Source: Hyphomicrobiales bacterium
GTDB lineage: Bacteria > Pseudomonadota > Alphaproteobacteria > Rhizobiales > Rhizobiaceae
NCBI GenBank assembly: GCA_900472625.1
Contig: UCIT01000032.1
Span: 1-55,691 of the forward strand
Length of the DNA stretch: 55,691 nt
Direction: 5' to 3'
This document shows, piece after piece, positions 25,759 to 33,937 of this stretch. How positions within the stretch are numbered: position 1 is the first letter of the stretch; each line of letters opens with the position of its first letter. The notes beneath the pieces were generated by a model. It was not told where the DNA came from. It did not search any database and saw only the letters and a program-made list of their open reading frames with translations. The position numbers were made by a program, and so were the translations under genes.

Positions 25759-26661
25759 TCAGAACGGCGACGCAACGAAGGCCTTGTTCGGAAACGCGCT
25801 CCCGACCACCTCGAGAAATGCCCGTACCTTGGCGCCGATCAGGCGGTGTGAACTCTGCAGCGCCCAGATCTCGACAGGCGGTCCGGTGCGTGTTCCCCAA
25901 TAGGCAAGCCTTCCGGCTTCGATGTCTTCGGCAACGAGAAGCTTGGGCAGCAAGGCTGCACCGGCACCCGCCAGCACGGCATCGCGAACCATGAGCAGCG
26001 AAGAGAGACGAAGAACCGGTTCCGGCCGCAGGACGATGTCCGCCTCCGTTTCGGATTCGAGCCGCCAGACGGCTCCCAGCGGTGTTGCGGAGAGAATAAC
26101 GGCCCTGACGGCAACTTCCCCGCCATCCACGCCAGGAATAGGGCGCGGCATGTCGGGCGGCGCCACGATCAGGCGTTCGTCGTTGAGGAAACGGCGGCCG
26201 ACGAGGCGTTCGTCCGGCGACGGGTCGATGCGGATGATCAGGTCGTAGCCATCCTCGACCGGATCGACCTTGCGGTCCTCGGCAACGATTTCGAGCTGGA
26301 CCTCCGGATAGGCCAGAGCGAACCGCACGCCGATCCGCGGCAGCGCGACATGCGCAAAAACCACGGGCGCACTCACTCGCAACCTGCCTCTCGGCGTCGA
26401 TGCGCCAAGCACGACAGCTTCCCCGGCCTCCGCGATTTCACTCAGCAGACCATGCGTGCGCTCATGCAGCGCCCGTCCTTCATCCGTCAATCGCAGGTTT
26501 TGGGAGCCGCGCTCGATCAGTCTCACACCGAGGCTCTCCTCAAGCTCGGCGACCCGCCGCGACAGCGTGGCTTTGGAGCGTCCTGAAAGGCGGGCAGCAC
26601 GGCCGAACCCGCCATGGGCAGCAACAAGGTCGAAGTCGGACAAAGCCTGAATATCCATCAT
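25759..26661 (-). CDS. LysR-family transcriptional regulator
   Basis: A 300-residue LTTR: HTH 'ALSDFDLVAAHGGFGRAARLSGRSKATLSRRVAELEESLGVRLIERGSQNLRLTDEG'; effector domain 'RGRLRVSAPVVFAHVALPRIG', 'VDPVEDGYDLIIRIDPSPDERLVGR' and 'MVRDAVLAGAGAALLPKLLV'. The frame is open to 26760, but tandem ATGs at 26661 and 26658 give the family start. It is divergent from the NmrA-led four-gene operon at 26775; a near-palindrome at 26676-26690 lies between the two starts. It is probably that operon's regulator. Confidence 0.87.
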   Translation of the reverse strand: MMDIQALSDFDLVAAHGGFGRAARLSGRSKATLSRRVAELEESLGVRLIERGSQNLRLTDEGRALHERTHGLLSEIAEAGEAVVLGASTPRGRLRVSAPVVFAHVALPRIGVRFALAYPEVQLEIVAEDRKVDPVEDGYDLIIRIDPSPDERLVGRRFLNDERLIVAPPDMPRPIPGVDGGEVAVRAVILSATPLGAVWRLESETEADIVLRPEPVLRLSSLLMVRDAVLAGAGAALLPKLLVAEDIEAGRLAYWGTRTGPPVEIWALQSSHRLIGAKVRAFLEVVGSAFPNKAFVASPF

Positions 26662-26675
26662 AGTGTTCCGAATTT

Positions 26676-26690
26676 GAGACGATCGATCTC
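26676..26690. promoter_or_regulatory. near-palindrome between divergent LysR and NmrA genes
   Basis: GAGACGATCGATCTC has outer arms GAGA/TCTC around a CGATCGA core. The spot, 15 bases upstream of the LysR start, suits an autoregulatory LysR site. This rests on symmetry and position only. Confidence 0.3.
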
Positions 26691-26774
26691 GATATTGGCA
26701 TCTCCTCAGCAGCAATGAAACAGCTATCTTTTCCCTCATCAGATGCAACGCACACACCACACAAGGAGATTTCG

Positions 26775-27653
26775 ATGAGCATTCTCGTCACAGGCAGCAC
26801 AGGAACCATCGGGGCGCAGGTCCTGGCCCATCTTCAAGCCCGCAATGCAGAGATCCGCGCCCTCACGCGCTCGCCGGAGACGGCACAGCTTCCCGCGGGC
26901 GTAACTGCAGTCCGCGGTGACCTCGCCGACCCGGATTCTGTGCGCGCAGCACTCGAAGGCGTCAGCACGCTGTTCCTTCTTGCCCCTAACGTCGCCGATG
27001 AGCTGACCCAGGCCATGCTGACCCTGACGGTCGCCCACGAGGCCGGCATCAAAGGCATCGTCTATCTTTCGGTCTTCGGCGGAGACGCCTACGCCGACGT
27101 GCCGCATTTTGCCGGCAAGTATACGGTCGAGCGTATGATCGAGGCGCTCGACCTGCCCGCGACGATCTTGCGTCCCGCCTATTTCATCCAGAATGACCTT
27201 CGCCAGAAAGACGGACTTCTGAAGGCTGGCGTCTATGTCTCGCCGATTGGCGACAAGGGCGTTTCGATGGTCGATATCCGCGACATCGGCGAAGCCGCAG
27301 CGATCGAGCTGGTTCGCCGTGAAAATAGCCCGACGCCGCTTAGCCGCGAGACCTACGCCCTGGTTGGTCCCGACAGCCTGACCGGCGACGGTATTGCCGC
27401 CATCTGGAGCGAAGCCCTGGGTCGGACGATCCGTTATGGCGGCGACGATCTCGTCGCCATGGAGCAGCGCACGAAGACCATGCTGCCCGCCTGGCATGCG
27501 CTCGACCTGCGCCTGATGTTCGGCCGCTATCAGACCGAAGGCGCTGTGGCGAGTGCTGACGACATTACCCGCCTCACCAGGCTGTTGGGTCGCGCTCCGC
27601 GCTCCTATGCCCCTTTTGCCAGGGATGCCGCCGCCCAGTGGGCAAAGGGCTAA
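26775..27653 (+). CDS. NmrA-family NAD(P)H-binding protein (atypical SDR)
   Basis: A 292-residue NmrA/HSCARG-like protein: 'MSILVTGSTGTIGAQVLAHL' with GSTGTIG, 'VRGDLADPDSVRAALEGVSTLFLLAPNVADE', 'ATILRPAYFIQND' and 'GDKGVSMVDIRDIGEAAAIEL'. Members bind NAD(P)H; some are redox sensors and some reduce quinones. AAGGAGATTTCG leads directly to ATG 26775; the frame to 26715 is rejected. It is the first of four co-directional genes (27697, 28659, 29103) opposite LysR at 26661. Confidence 0.86.
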   Translation: MSILVTGSTGTIGAQVLAHLQARNAEIRALTRSPETAQLPAGVTAVRGDLADPDSVRAALEGVSTLFLLAPNVADELTQAMLTLTVAHEAGIKGIVYLSVFGGDAYADVPHFAGKYTVERMIEALDLPATILRPAYFIQNDLRQKDGLLKAGVYVSPIGDKGVSMVDIRDIGEAAAIELVRRENSPTPLSRETYALVGPDSLTGDGIAAIWSEALGRTIRYGGDDLVAMEQRTKTMLPAWHALDLRLMFGRYQTEGAVASADDITRLTRLLGRAPRSYAPFARDAAAQWAKG

Positions 27654-27696
27654 GAGCGCATCCATCCCCCAATCCTCCCAATGAAGGAGACCTGTC

Positions 27697-28656
27697 ATGC
27701 TGACGATCCAACCATTCTCGCCTGAAGACGCTCCGGCAATGGCCGCGATGCGACAGGCAGCCTCCGCCCACAAGGGCGAAAAGCTCGGGCCGGAGGCGCG
27801 GCCGATGTTCGACGCAATGTTTGCCGCAACACCTGCTGCGGCGGATGTCCGGCTTGAGGCCGCCACGGTCGGCGGCATTGCGGGCTTATGGCTTCGCCCG
27901 ACAAATGCGCGACCGGGTGCGCGCATCCTCTATCTTCACGGCGGCGGCTATGTGCTTGGCTCGGCCCAGGCGCTAACGGGCTTTGTAAGCCAGATCGCCA
28001 CACGTGTCGGCGCCGATGCTTTCGTGCCGGACTACCGGCTGGCGCCCGAGCACCGGTTTCCGGCTGCGATCGACGATGCGGTCGCCGCCTATCGCGGCAT
28101 GGTCTCGGACGGCGCTGAGCGGATCGTGGTTGTTGGCGATTCGGCGGGGGGCGGCCTGACGCTGGCGCTGTTGTCGATCCTCGCCTTTGACAGGACAAAA
28201 GACCTCGCGCAGCCCGCCGGTGCAGCCGTGATGTCGCCCTGGACCGATCTGGCTCTCACCGGCGAGAGTTTCCAGACGCGAGCGGAGGCGGATCCGATCT
28301 TTACGCGCGACGTGCTTCAGGGATTTGCCGAGATGTATCTTCAGGGCAGGGATTCCACCGACCCAAGGGCGTCCCCGCTCTATGCCGCACTTGGAGGCCT
28401 GCCACCCGTTCGTATCGATGTCGGCGATGACGAAGTGCTGCTCGCCGATTCCACCCGCTACGCTGAACTGGCGCAAGCAGCAGGCACAGAGATCACGCTA
28501 TCGGTCTGGGAGGGCATGCCGCATGTCTTCCAGTCCTCCATCGGCCAGTTTCTCGCCGCCGAGCGGTCCCTGAATGCCATCGGTGATTTCATCCGCCAGC
28601 GGCTGGACGCCGTGGCCGGTGTTACCGTTCCCTCCAACACACTCAAAGGAGCCTGA
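27697..28656 (+). CDS. alpha/beta hydrolase, hormone-sensitive-lipase family
   Basis: A 319-residue HSL-type esterase. The oxyanion motif HGGG (in 'ILYLHGGGYVLGS', near residue 80) precedes 'PDYRLAPEHRFPAAIDDAVAAYRG'. The nucleophile elbow GDSAGGG lies near residue 147, the acid in 'RIDVGDDEVLLADS' and the His in 'WEGMPHVFQ'. All catalytic elements are present, so it should be active on short acyl esters. GAAGGAGA lies 8 bases before ATG. It is the second gene of the NmrA-led operon, with a 2-base gap before the next gene. Confidence 0.9.
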   Translation: MLTIQPFSPEDAPAMAAMRQAASAHKGEKLGPEARPMFDAMFAATPAAADVRLEAATVGGIAGLWLRPTNARPGARILYLHGGGYVLGSAQALTGFVSQIATRVGADAFVPDYRLAPEHRFPAAIDDAVAAYRGMVSDGAERIVVVGDSAGGGLTLALLSILAFDRTKDLAQPAGAAVMSPWTDLALTGESFQTRAEADPIFTRDVLQGFAEMYLQGRDSTDPRASPLYAALGGLPPVRIDVGDDEVLLADSTRYAELAQAAGTEITLSVWEGMPHVFQSSIGQFLAAERSLNAIGDFIRQRLDAVAGVTVPSNTLKGA

Positions 28657-28658
28657 TC

Positions 28659-29048
28659 ATGACACGCGTATTGCTTGTGGGACAGAAGCCGGACACCGTC
28701 GATTTTTCCGATCCATCCCTGCCGCCGGGATTTAACGCCGAAAAAATCCAGGCGGGTATCGATATTGCCGAGAAGACCATGACCGACCGCGGCTGGGATG
28801 CCGACATCTGCATGATCGCGCCGGATGACAGCGGCATCGAAACACTGGCGGCGCAACTGGCAAAGGTGGATCACGATTGTGTCGTGATCGGTGGCGGCCT
28901 GCGCCTACCGCCCAAAGGGCTTTCGTTCTTCGAGAAGGTCGTCAACGCGATCCATCAGGGCGCACCAAAGGCCGCAATAGCCTTCAACACCCGTCCCGAA
29001 GATACGGCCGAGGCTGCGGCGCGGTGGTTCGGCGAGCGCGATGAATGA
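28659..29048 (+). CDS. hypothetical Rossmann-like protein, 129 aa
   Basis: A 129-residue protein with an alternating strand/helix pattern: 'MTRVLLVGQKPDTVDFSD', 'AEKIQAGIDIAEKTMTDRGWDADICMIAPD', 'DHDCVVIGGGLRLPPKGLSFFEKVVNAIHQGAPKAAIAFNTRPEDTAEAAARWFG'. It looks flavodoxin- or Rossmann-like, but I see no P-loop or standard dinucleotide motif. I do not recognise a named family. It starts 2 bases after the hydrolase stop with AAAGGAGC upstream, so it is firmly in the operon. Confidence 0.65.
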   Translation: MTRVLLVGQKPDTVDFSDPSLPPGFNAEKIQAGIDIAEKTMTDRGWDADICMIAPDDSGIETLAAQLAKVDHDCVVIGGGLRLPPKGLSFFEKVVNAIHQGAPKAAIAFNTRPEDTAEAAARWFGERDE

Positions 29049-29102
29049 CTTCCTTCACCACCCCCTGCTCGATGCATCCCAACACACATTCGGAGCTCTA
29101 AC

Positions 29103-29732
29103 ATGAAAATCCTGGTATTAGGCGCAACCGGCGCCACCGGCCGCCTGATCGTCAGTACTGCCATCGCAAAAGGATACGAGGTGGTTGCCCTCGTTCGCTC
29201 CAAGGTGAAGGCGGCGGATCTCGTCGGCGCCGAACTCATCGAAGGCGACGCCCGTGATTCCGCAGCACTGACACGCGCCATCGCCGGCTGCGATGCCGTG
29301 GTTTCCTCGCTGGGCACGGCCATGAGCTCGTTTAAGGAGGTGACCCTGCTTTCGACGGCGACGCGTGCGCTGGTCGGCGTGATGGAGCAGCAGAACATCC
29401 GTCGTCTAGTCGGCATCACGGGCCTGGGTGCCGGCGATAGCCGCGGTCATGGCGGCTTTTTCTTCGACCGGCTGCTGCTGCCGCTGATGCTGCGCAAGGT
29501 CTATGACGACAAGAACCGCCAAGAAGATGCGATCCGAGCCAGCAAGCTCGACTGGACCATCGTCCGGCCGATGGTGCTCAACGACAAGCAGGCCCGTGGC
29601 AGCATCAAGGCGTTGACTGACCTGTCCGGCGTCCATGGCGGGACCATCGCCCGAGCCGATGTCGCGGAGTTCGTCGTGCAGCAACTCGGAGTTGATGCGT
29701 GGCTGCGCAAAGCGCCGCTGATCACCTGGTAG
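29103..29732 (+). CDS. NAD(P)H-binding protein, biliverdin reductase B/NmrA-like SDR
   Basis: A 209-residue atypical SDR: 'MKILVLGATGATGRLIVSTAIAKGYEVVALVRSK' with GATGATG at 7-13, 'ELIEGDARDSAALTRAIAGCDAVVSSLGT', 'LVGITGLGAGDSRGHGG', 'LDWTIVRPMVLND' and 'IARADVAEFVVQQL'. This group includes flavin/biliverdin reductase-like proteins that use NADPH. It is the fourth gene of the NmrA operon, 54 bases after the 129-residue gene. A short GGGCC-GCAC-GGCCC hairpin follows near 29750 but lacks a T run. Confidence 0.85.
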   Translation: MKILVLGATGATGRLIVSTAIAKGYEVVALVRSKVKAADLVGAELIEGDARDSAALTRAIAGCDAVVSSLGTAMSSFKEVTLLSTATRALVGVMEQQNIRRLVGITGLGAGDSRGHGGFFFDRLLLPLMLRKVYDDKNRQEDAIRASKLDWTIVRPMVLNDKQARGSIKALTDLSGVHGGTIARADVAEFVVQQLGVDAWLRKAPLITW

Positions 29733-29825
29733 CCTCCTAAGCTGTTACCGGGCCGCACGGCCCTTCGACTACCGCATAAGCGGGTGGCAAAATCCGCTCG
29801 TGGCATACCGACCCAAATCGCCCAA

Positions 29826-30740
29826 CTATGCCACCGTCTTTGTGCGGCGAACTACTGCAAGGAAGGCACTTAAAATCGGCCGCATCTGCCGTCTCGAAGG
29901 GTAGTACAAGTGGAAGCCGGGGAAAGGGGGCGTCCAATCGCAGAGAACACGGATGAGGCGTCCACTTTCAATATGAGGGGCAACCTCGTGTTCGAGAAGG
30001 TACCCGACGCCGACCCCGTCGAGCGCAGCGTCTAGCATGATCTCAGGTTCGTTGCAGGTCAGCGGTCCTTTAACACTGACCTCCAGCGCCTTTCCATCTT
30101 TTTCAAATTCCCAAGCATATAAGGAGCCGGCCGAGACCATCTTGTAATTGATGCAACGGTGCTGGGTGAGATCAGCAGGGTGAAGTATCGGCGGATAATT
30201 TTCGAGATAATCTGGCGTGGCAACGACCGCCATCGTCAGATCCGATCCCACTTTCAAAGCGATCATATCCTGCTGTAGTTTTTCTCCTAACCGGATACCC
30301 GCATCGAATTGTTCGGCAACGATGTCTCGATAGGCAGTCTCTATCTGAACCTCGACTGTGGCTTGGGGATACCTGTTGCTGAACGCGACCATGACCGGCC
30401 TGACGACGGCCTCATAGGCCTGGCGCGTCGCGGTAAGTCGTAAGGTGCCGGACACCAGATCGCGTCCCTCATCAAGAGAATTTAACGCACCGCTAATCCC
30501 TATCAGTGCCGGCTCCAGCGCCGCCAACAGCGTTCGGCCCGCTTCGGTAATTGAGACGCTCCGGCTGTTTCGGTGAAGCAATCGGTGACCGAGACTTGTC
30601 TCAAGGCGACGGATCGTGTGGCTGAGGTTTGATGTCGACATGCCAAGCGCTGCTGCCGCTCGGGTAAAATTCCCCAGCTGTGCGATTTGCGCGAAAGCAG
30701 CCATGTCGTCCAACTTAGATCGACCATCGTGCAATTTCAT
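29826..30740 (-). CDS. LysR-family transcriptional regulator
   Basis: A 304-residue LTTR: HTH 'DDMAAFAQIAQLGNFTRAAAALGMSTSNLSHTIRRLETSLGHRLLHRNSRSVSITEAG'; effector domain 'VSGTLRLTATRQAYEAVV', 'YRDIVAEQFDAGIRLGEKLQQDM' and a C-terminal 'PPFPGFHLYYPSRRQMRPILSAFLAVV'. It closely resembles the LysR at 50832, including that C-terminal block, and both face an SDR. It is divergent from the SDR at 30825 across 84 bases and probably controls it. Confidence 0.88.
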   Translation of the reverse strand: MKLHDGRSKLDDMAAFAQIAQLGNFTRAAAALGMSTSNLSHTIRRLETSLGHRLLHRNSRSVSITEAGRTLLAALEPALIGISGALNSLDEGRDLVSGTLRLTATRQAYEAVVRPVMVAFSNRYPQATVEVQIETAYRDIVAEQFDAGIRLGEKLQQDMIALKVGSDLTMAVVATPDYLENYPPILHPADLTQHRCINYKMVSAGSLYAWEFEKDGKALEVSVKGPLTCNEPEIMLDAALDGVGVGYLLEHEVAPHIESGRLIRVLCDWTPPFPGFHLYYPSRRQMRPILSAFLAVVRRTKTVA

Positions 30741-30824
30741 TCAACGGGCCTTGCAATTCATCCCACCTGACGAAATGCTTTATCTGCTCCTAGATTGTTT
30801 AGGTCAATCAACAGGAGAGAAGAG

Positions 30825-31670
30825 ATGATTAGCAAAGACGCGGTTTGGCTCATTACTGGTTCGTCACGAGGTCTCGGGCGAGCGATCGCGGAGAAAGTTC
30901 TCGCCGCGGGATATCGTGCCGTTTTGACGGCGCGGCATACGGATCAACTTAAGGACTTTGTCGCAAAGCACGGCGAAGCCGTTCTGGTGACGCCACTTGA
31001 TGTCACCAAACCCGCTCAGATCGATGCTGCCTATAAGGCTGCCAGGGATCGCTTCGGACGCATCGATGTCCTCGTCAACAATGCCGGCTATGGCTACCTC
31101 GGCGCAATCGAGGAGGGCGAAGACGCCGAAATGCGAGCGATTTTCGAAACCGACCTCTTTGCACCCGTCAATCTGATCAAGACTGTGCTGCCTGGCATGC
31201 GCGAACGCCGACAGGGTCACATCGTCAATATCAGTTCCATCGGAGGTCTCGTCACCTATCCAGGCGTTGGCTACTACCACATGGTTAAGTTCGGGCTGGA
31301 AGCTATGTCGGAAACGCTAGCGAAAGAAGTGGCCGGCCTTGGTATCGGCGTCACTGTCGTGGCGCCTGGTGCGTTCCGGACGGACTTCCGGGGACCAGAG
31401 TCTATGAAATTCTCTTCAACTGTCATCGAGGACTACAATGACACGGCCGGGAAGTCCCGGGAAGGGACGGCGGCGGGCCACCGCAAACAGGCCGGCGACC
31501 CTGCGCGCGGCGCAACTGCTATCATCAAGGCGGTTGAAGCCGAACGCCCGCCAGTTCACCTGCTGATCGGAAGTGATGCGCTCGACCAGCTGCGTAAAAA
31601 GCTTGATGAGATGCGAGCCGAGACGGATGCGTGGGAGCAGGTGTCACGTAGCACTGACTTCCAAGAGTAA
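30825..31670 (+). CDS. classical SDR-family oxidoreductase
   Basis: A 281-residue classical SDR. TGSSRGLG lies at residues 11-18, 'LDVTKPAQIDAAYKAA' follows, NNAG is at 85-88, the catalytic Ser is in 'NISSIG', and Tyr151/Lys155 are in YHMVK. 'VVAPGAFRTDFRG' completes the fold. It is an active NADPH- or NADH-dependent reductase/dehydrogenase by all motifs. CAGGAGA lies 9 bases before ATG 30825. It is opposite LysR at 30740 and closely resembles the SDR at 49905-50729, which also faces a LysR. Confidence 0.9.
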   Translation: MISKDAVWLITGSSRGLGRAIAEKVLAAGYRAVLTARHTDQLKDFVAKHGEAVLVTPLDVTKPAQIDAAYKAARDRFGRIDVLVNNAGYGYLGAIEEGEDAEMRAIFETDLFAPVNLIKTVLPGMRERRQGHIVNISSIGGLVTYPGVGYYHMVKFGLEAMSETLAKEVAGLGIGVTVVAPGAFRTDFRGPESMKFSSTVIEDYNDTAGKSREGTAAGHRKQAGDPARGATAIIKAVEAERPPVHLLIGSDALDQLRKKLDEMRAETDAWEQVSRSTDFQE

Positions 31671-31965
31671 TAGCTTAGGACGCCCAAGATATCCGCTGTC
31701 ATGTGGCGTACGGCGCATTGGTTCAGTGTGCGCCGTCCGCCACATGGAAAGGCACCCGGTACGTATTCAATGGCTGCCTGAGGTTTCAGGACCCCATCCG
31801 TCCTCTCTCTTGCAGGAGTGACTCACCGCGGCCTTTTCGTGACAGAGGCCATCATTCGAAACTTTTGGTTTTGTGTCTCCAGCAGCGGGTGGGTCTAATC
31901 GATAAACCAGCACGCCTTAGATGAACCGTATGAGCGATAACCGGATTTCATTTAGGAGGTCAGGC

Positions 31966-33048
31966 ATGTCTGCACTTCGAGTGGGCATCATTGGAGCGAA
32001 TGCAAGAACTGGCTGGGCACGTGAATCTCACATACCAGCTGTGCGAGCTCTAGCGGGACTGGAGCTGGTAGCCGTTGCCACGAGCAGCCGCGATACCGCC
32101 GATCAGGCTGAAACGGCTTATGGGGTCCACGGGTACGACAACGGCCTCGATCTCGCGACTGCCCCTGACATCGACATCGTTACCGTCGCAACCCGTGTTC
32201 CCGATCACCGGGCGATGATCCTTGCGGCGCTGTCCAGTGGGAAGCATGTCTACAGTGAATGGCCACTTGGTCGCGGTTATGATGAGACCAAGGAGCTTGA
32301 TCTGGCTGCACAAGCAGCCACCAGACACACCGCTATTGGCTTGCAGTTGCGGGGAAACCCCGCTGTCAAATACGCCAGAAAGCTTTTAGACGGCGGTGCG
32401 ATTGGCCGCGTTCTCAGCGCAAGCGTATATTCTTCGACAGCAGGTTTCGGACCAGTCGTCCCCGAGCCTTATCTATATCTCGAAGACCCTGCCAATTTTG
32501 CCAATCTGATCACGATACAAGGCGCCCATACGCTGGATCTGACCGATACTTTGCTGGGCGAAATGGTCTACGCTAACAGCTTAGCGTCGCGCCAATACCC
32601 TAACATCGAGGCCGGCGATGATCGGCGTGTCATTAACCGAACGACCTTTGATCATCTACTTTTCCAGGGTTTAACGGCACAAGGCGCTTCCATATCAATT
32701 GAGGTCGCGGGTGGCAGGTCTCCCGATACGCCGTTCAAACTTGATATCATCGGTGCCAAAGGCACTCTCAGCCTGTACGGGGGTGCCGCCCGTGGTTTCC
32801 AGGCCGGCCGCCTTTCGCTTGTTTTGAACGGTCAGGAACAGCGCGTCGACAACGGTGAGTTGGAAATTCTTCCTGCTTCCGCCGTAAATGTCGGTGGGAT
32901 CTACGCCACTCTGCGCGACGACATCAATAATGCCAGCTACAACGTCGCTGGATTTCACGAGGCGCTCAAGCTTACGAAGAAGATTGAGGCCATCTTGGCT
33001 GTGGCTGACAGAATTCCAACCAACTTCGAGGGGGACCGGAAAATATGA
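31966..33048 (+). CDS. Gfo/Idh/MocA-family oxidoreductase
   Basis: A 360-residue two-domain dehydrogenase. The N-terminal Rossmann domain ('ALRVGIIGANARTGWARESHIPAVRAL', 'PDIDIVTVATRVPDHRAMILAALSSGKHVYSEWPLGRG') carries the EWP variant of the EKP lysine motif, so the usual catalytic lysine is not where expected; this resembles the GAL80-like branch. The C-terminal domain includes 'GLQLRGNPAVKYARKLL' and 'ITIQGAHTLDLTDTLLGE'. AGGAGGTCAGGC precedes ATG 31966. Its stop overlaps the start of the next gene (ATGA, 33045-33048). The 295 bases upstream hold nothing recognised. Confidence 0.85.
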   Translation: MSALRVGIIGANARTGWARESHIPAVRALAGLELVAVATSSRDTADQAETAYGVHGYDNGLDLATAPDIDIVTVATRVPDHRAMILAALSSGKHVYSEWPLGRGYDETKELDLAAQAATRHTAIGLQLRGNPAVKYARKLLDGGAIGRVLSASVYSSTAGFGPVVPEPYLYLEDPANFANLITIQGAHTLDLTDTLLGEMVYANSLASRQYPNIEAGDDRRVINRTTFDHLLFQGLTAQGASISIEVAGGRSPDTPFKLDIIGAKGTLSLYGGAARGFQAGRLSLVLNGQEQRVDNGELEILPASAVNVGGIYATLRDDINNASYNVAGFHEALKLTKKIEAILAVADRIPTNFEGDRKI

Positions 33049-33881
33049 TCCGTGCTTTACTCTTCGCGCATGTGTGGTGCGTTGCCGGGTTGGTATTTGC
33101 TGCTGATCCTGTCAAACCTCCCATGCGTCTTTACACACTGGATTGCGGACGCATTGACTTTGAAGACGAACATGTTTTTTCCGACACTGGCGATCACGAT
33201 GGCGAAAAAGGTGTGATGCCCGTGCCGTGTTTTCTCATTAAGCATGGGGACAACTGGGTGTTATGGGATGCCGGTCTCGGTGATGAAATCGCCAAGGCCC
33301 AGACGGGCGAAATCAAGGTCGGACTCCATTTTCGAGTTCCAGTGACGCTTGAATCGCAACTTGCTGACTTGGGTTTGAAGCCTGACGACGTCAAATACGT
33401 AGGGCTATCACATCTGCACGCCGATCACAGTGGCAATGCAGCTCTTTTTCCAAAGGCGACCTTCCTGGTCTCGTCAACCGAATTGGCTTGGGCAGACGCT
33501 CTTCCAACCCCGGACGGCGTTCTTCCTGACAGAGTGGCAGCGGTGAAGCGCGCAAGTATAAGGCCGGTCGCTGGAGATCTCGATGTCTTTGGCGATGGAA
33601 CCGTTCAAATGATCAGTACCCCAGGGCACACGCCCGGGCATCATTCGCTTGTTCTTCGACTTGAGAAAACCGGCAACATCATTCTAACGGGAGACGTCGC
33701 CCACTTTCAGGAAAACTACGACCGCGGCCTTGTACCGCTTGGCAACTATAGCCGCGCAGAAACTCTGGCAGCTATTGGCAGGGTTCGTGGCCTTGCCGAA
33801 CACTTCCATGCACGGGTCGTGATTCAGCACGCATCCGACGTCTTCGAAAGCATGCCCAAGACGCCTGCCTATCTAGAGTGA
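33045..33881 (+). CDS. secreted metallo-beta-lactamase-fold hydrolase (AHL-lactonase-like)
   Basis: A 278-residue MBL-fold protein with a probable signal peptide (about residues 1-20, 'LLFAHVWCVAGLVFAADP'). Zinc ligands are complete: SHLHADHSG (His123, His125, Asp127, His128), His195 in TPGHTPGHH, Asp217 in 'ILTGDVAHF', and a late His in 'VVIQHASD'. The N-terminal 'MRLYTLDCGRIDFED' resembles the N-acyl homoserine lactonase group, so quorum quenching is possible; other lactones are equally likely. It is coupled by a 4-base overlap to the Gfo/Idh gene, and a LysR gene follows in the same direction 57 bases later. Confidence 0.85.
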   Translation: MIRALLFAHVWCVAGLVFAADPVKPPMRLYTLDCGRIDFEDEHVFSDTGDHDGEKGVMPVPCFLIKHGDNWVLWDAGLGDEIAKAQTGEIKVGLHFRVPVTLESQLADLGLKPDDVKYVGLSHLHADHSGNAALFPKATFLVSSTELAWADALPTPDGVLPDRVAAVKRASIRPVAGDLDVFGDGTVQMISTPGHTPGHHSLVLRLEKTGNIILTGDVAHFQENYDRGLVPLGNYSRAETLAAIGRVRGLAEHFHARVVIQHASDVFESMPKTPAYLE

Positions 33882-33937
33882 CGCAGCTATCGACATGGGG
33901 TGTGTAGCGTTAGTCTGTCCAAATGCGGGGGGCGACA

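Noticed and set aside
26739..27926. 395-codon minus-strand open frame
   Set aside because: It lies opposite the NmrA and esterase genes, whose motifs are clear. The reverse protein has no recognisable domain.
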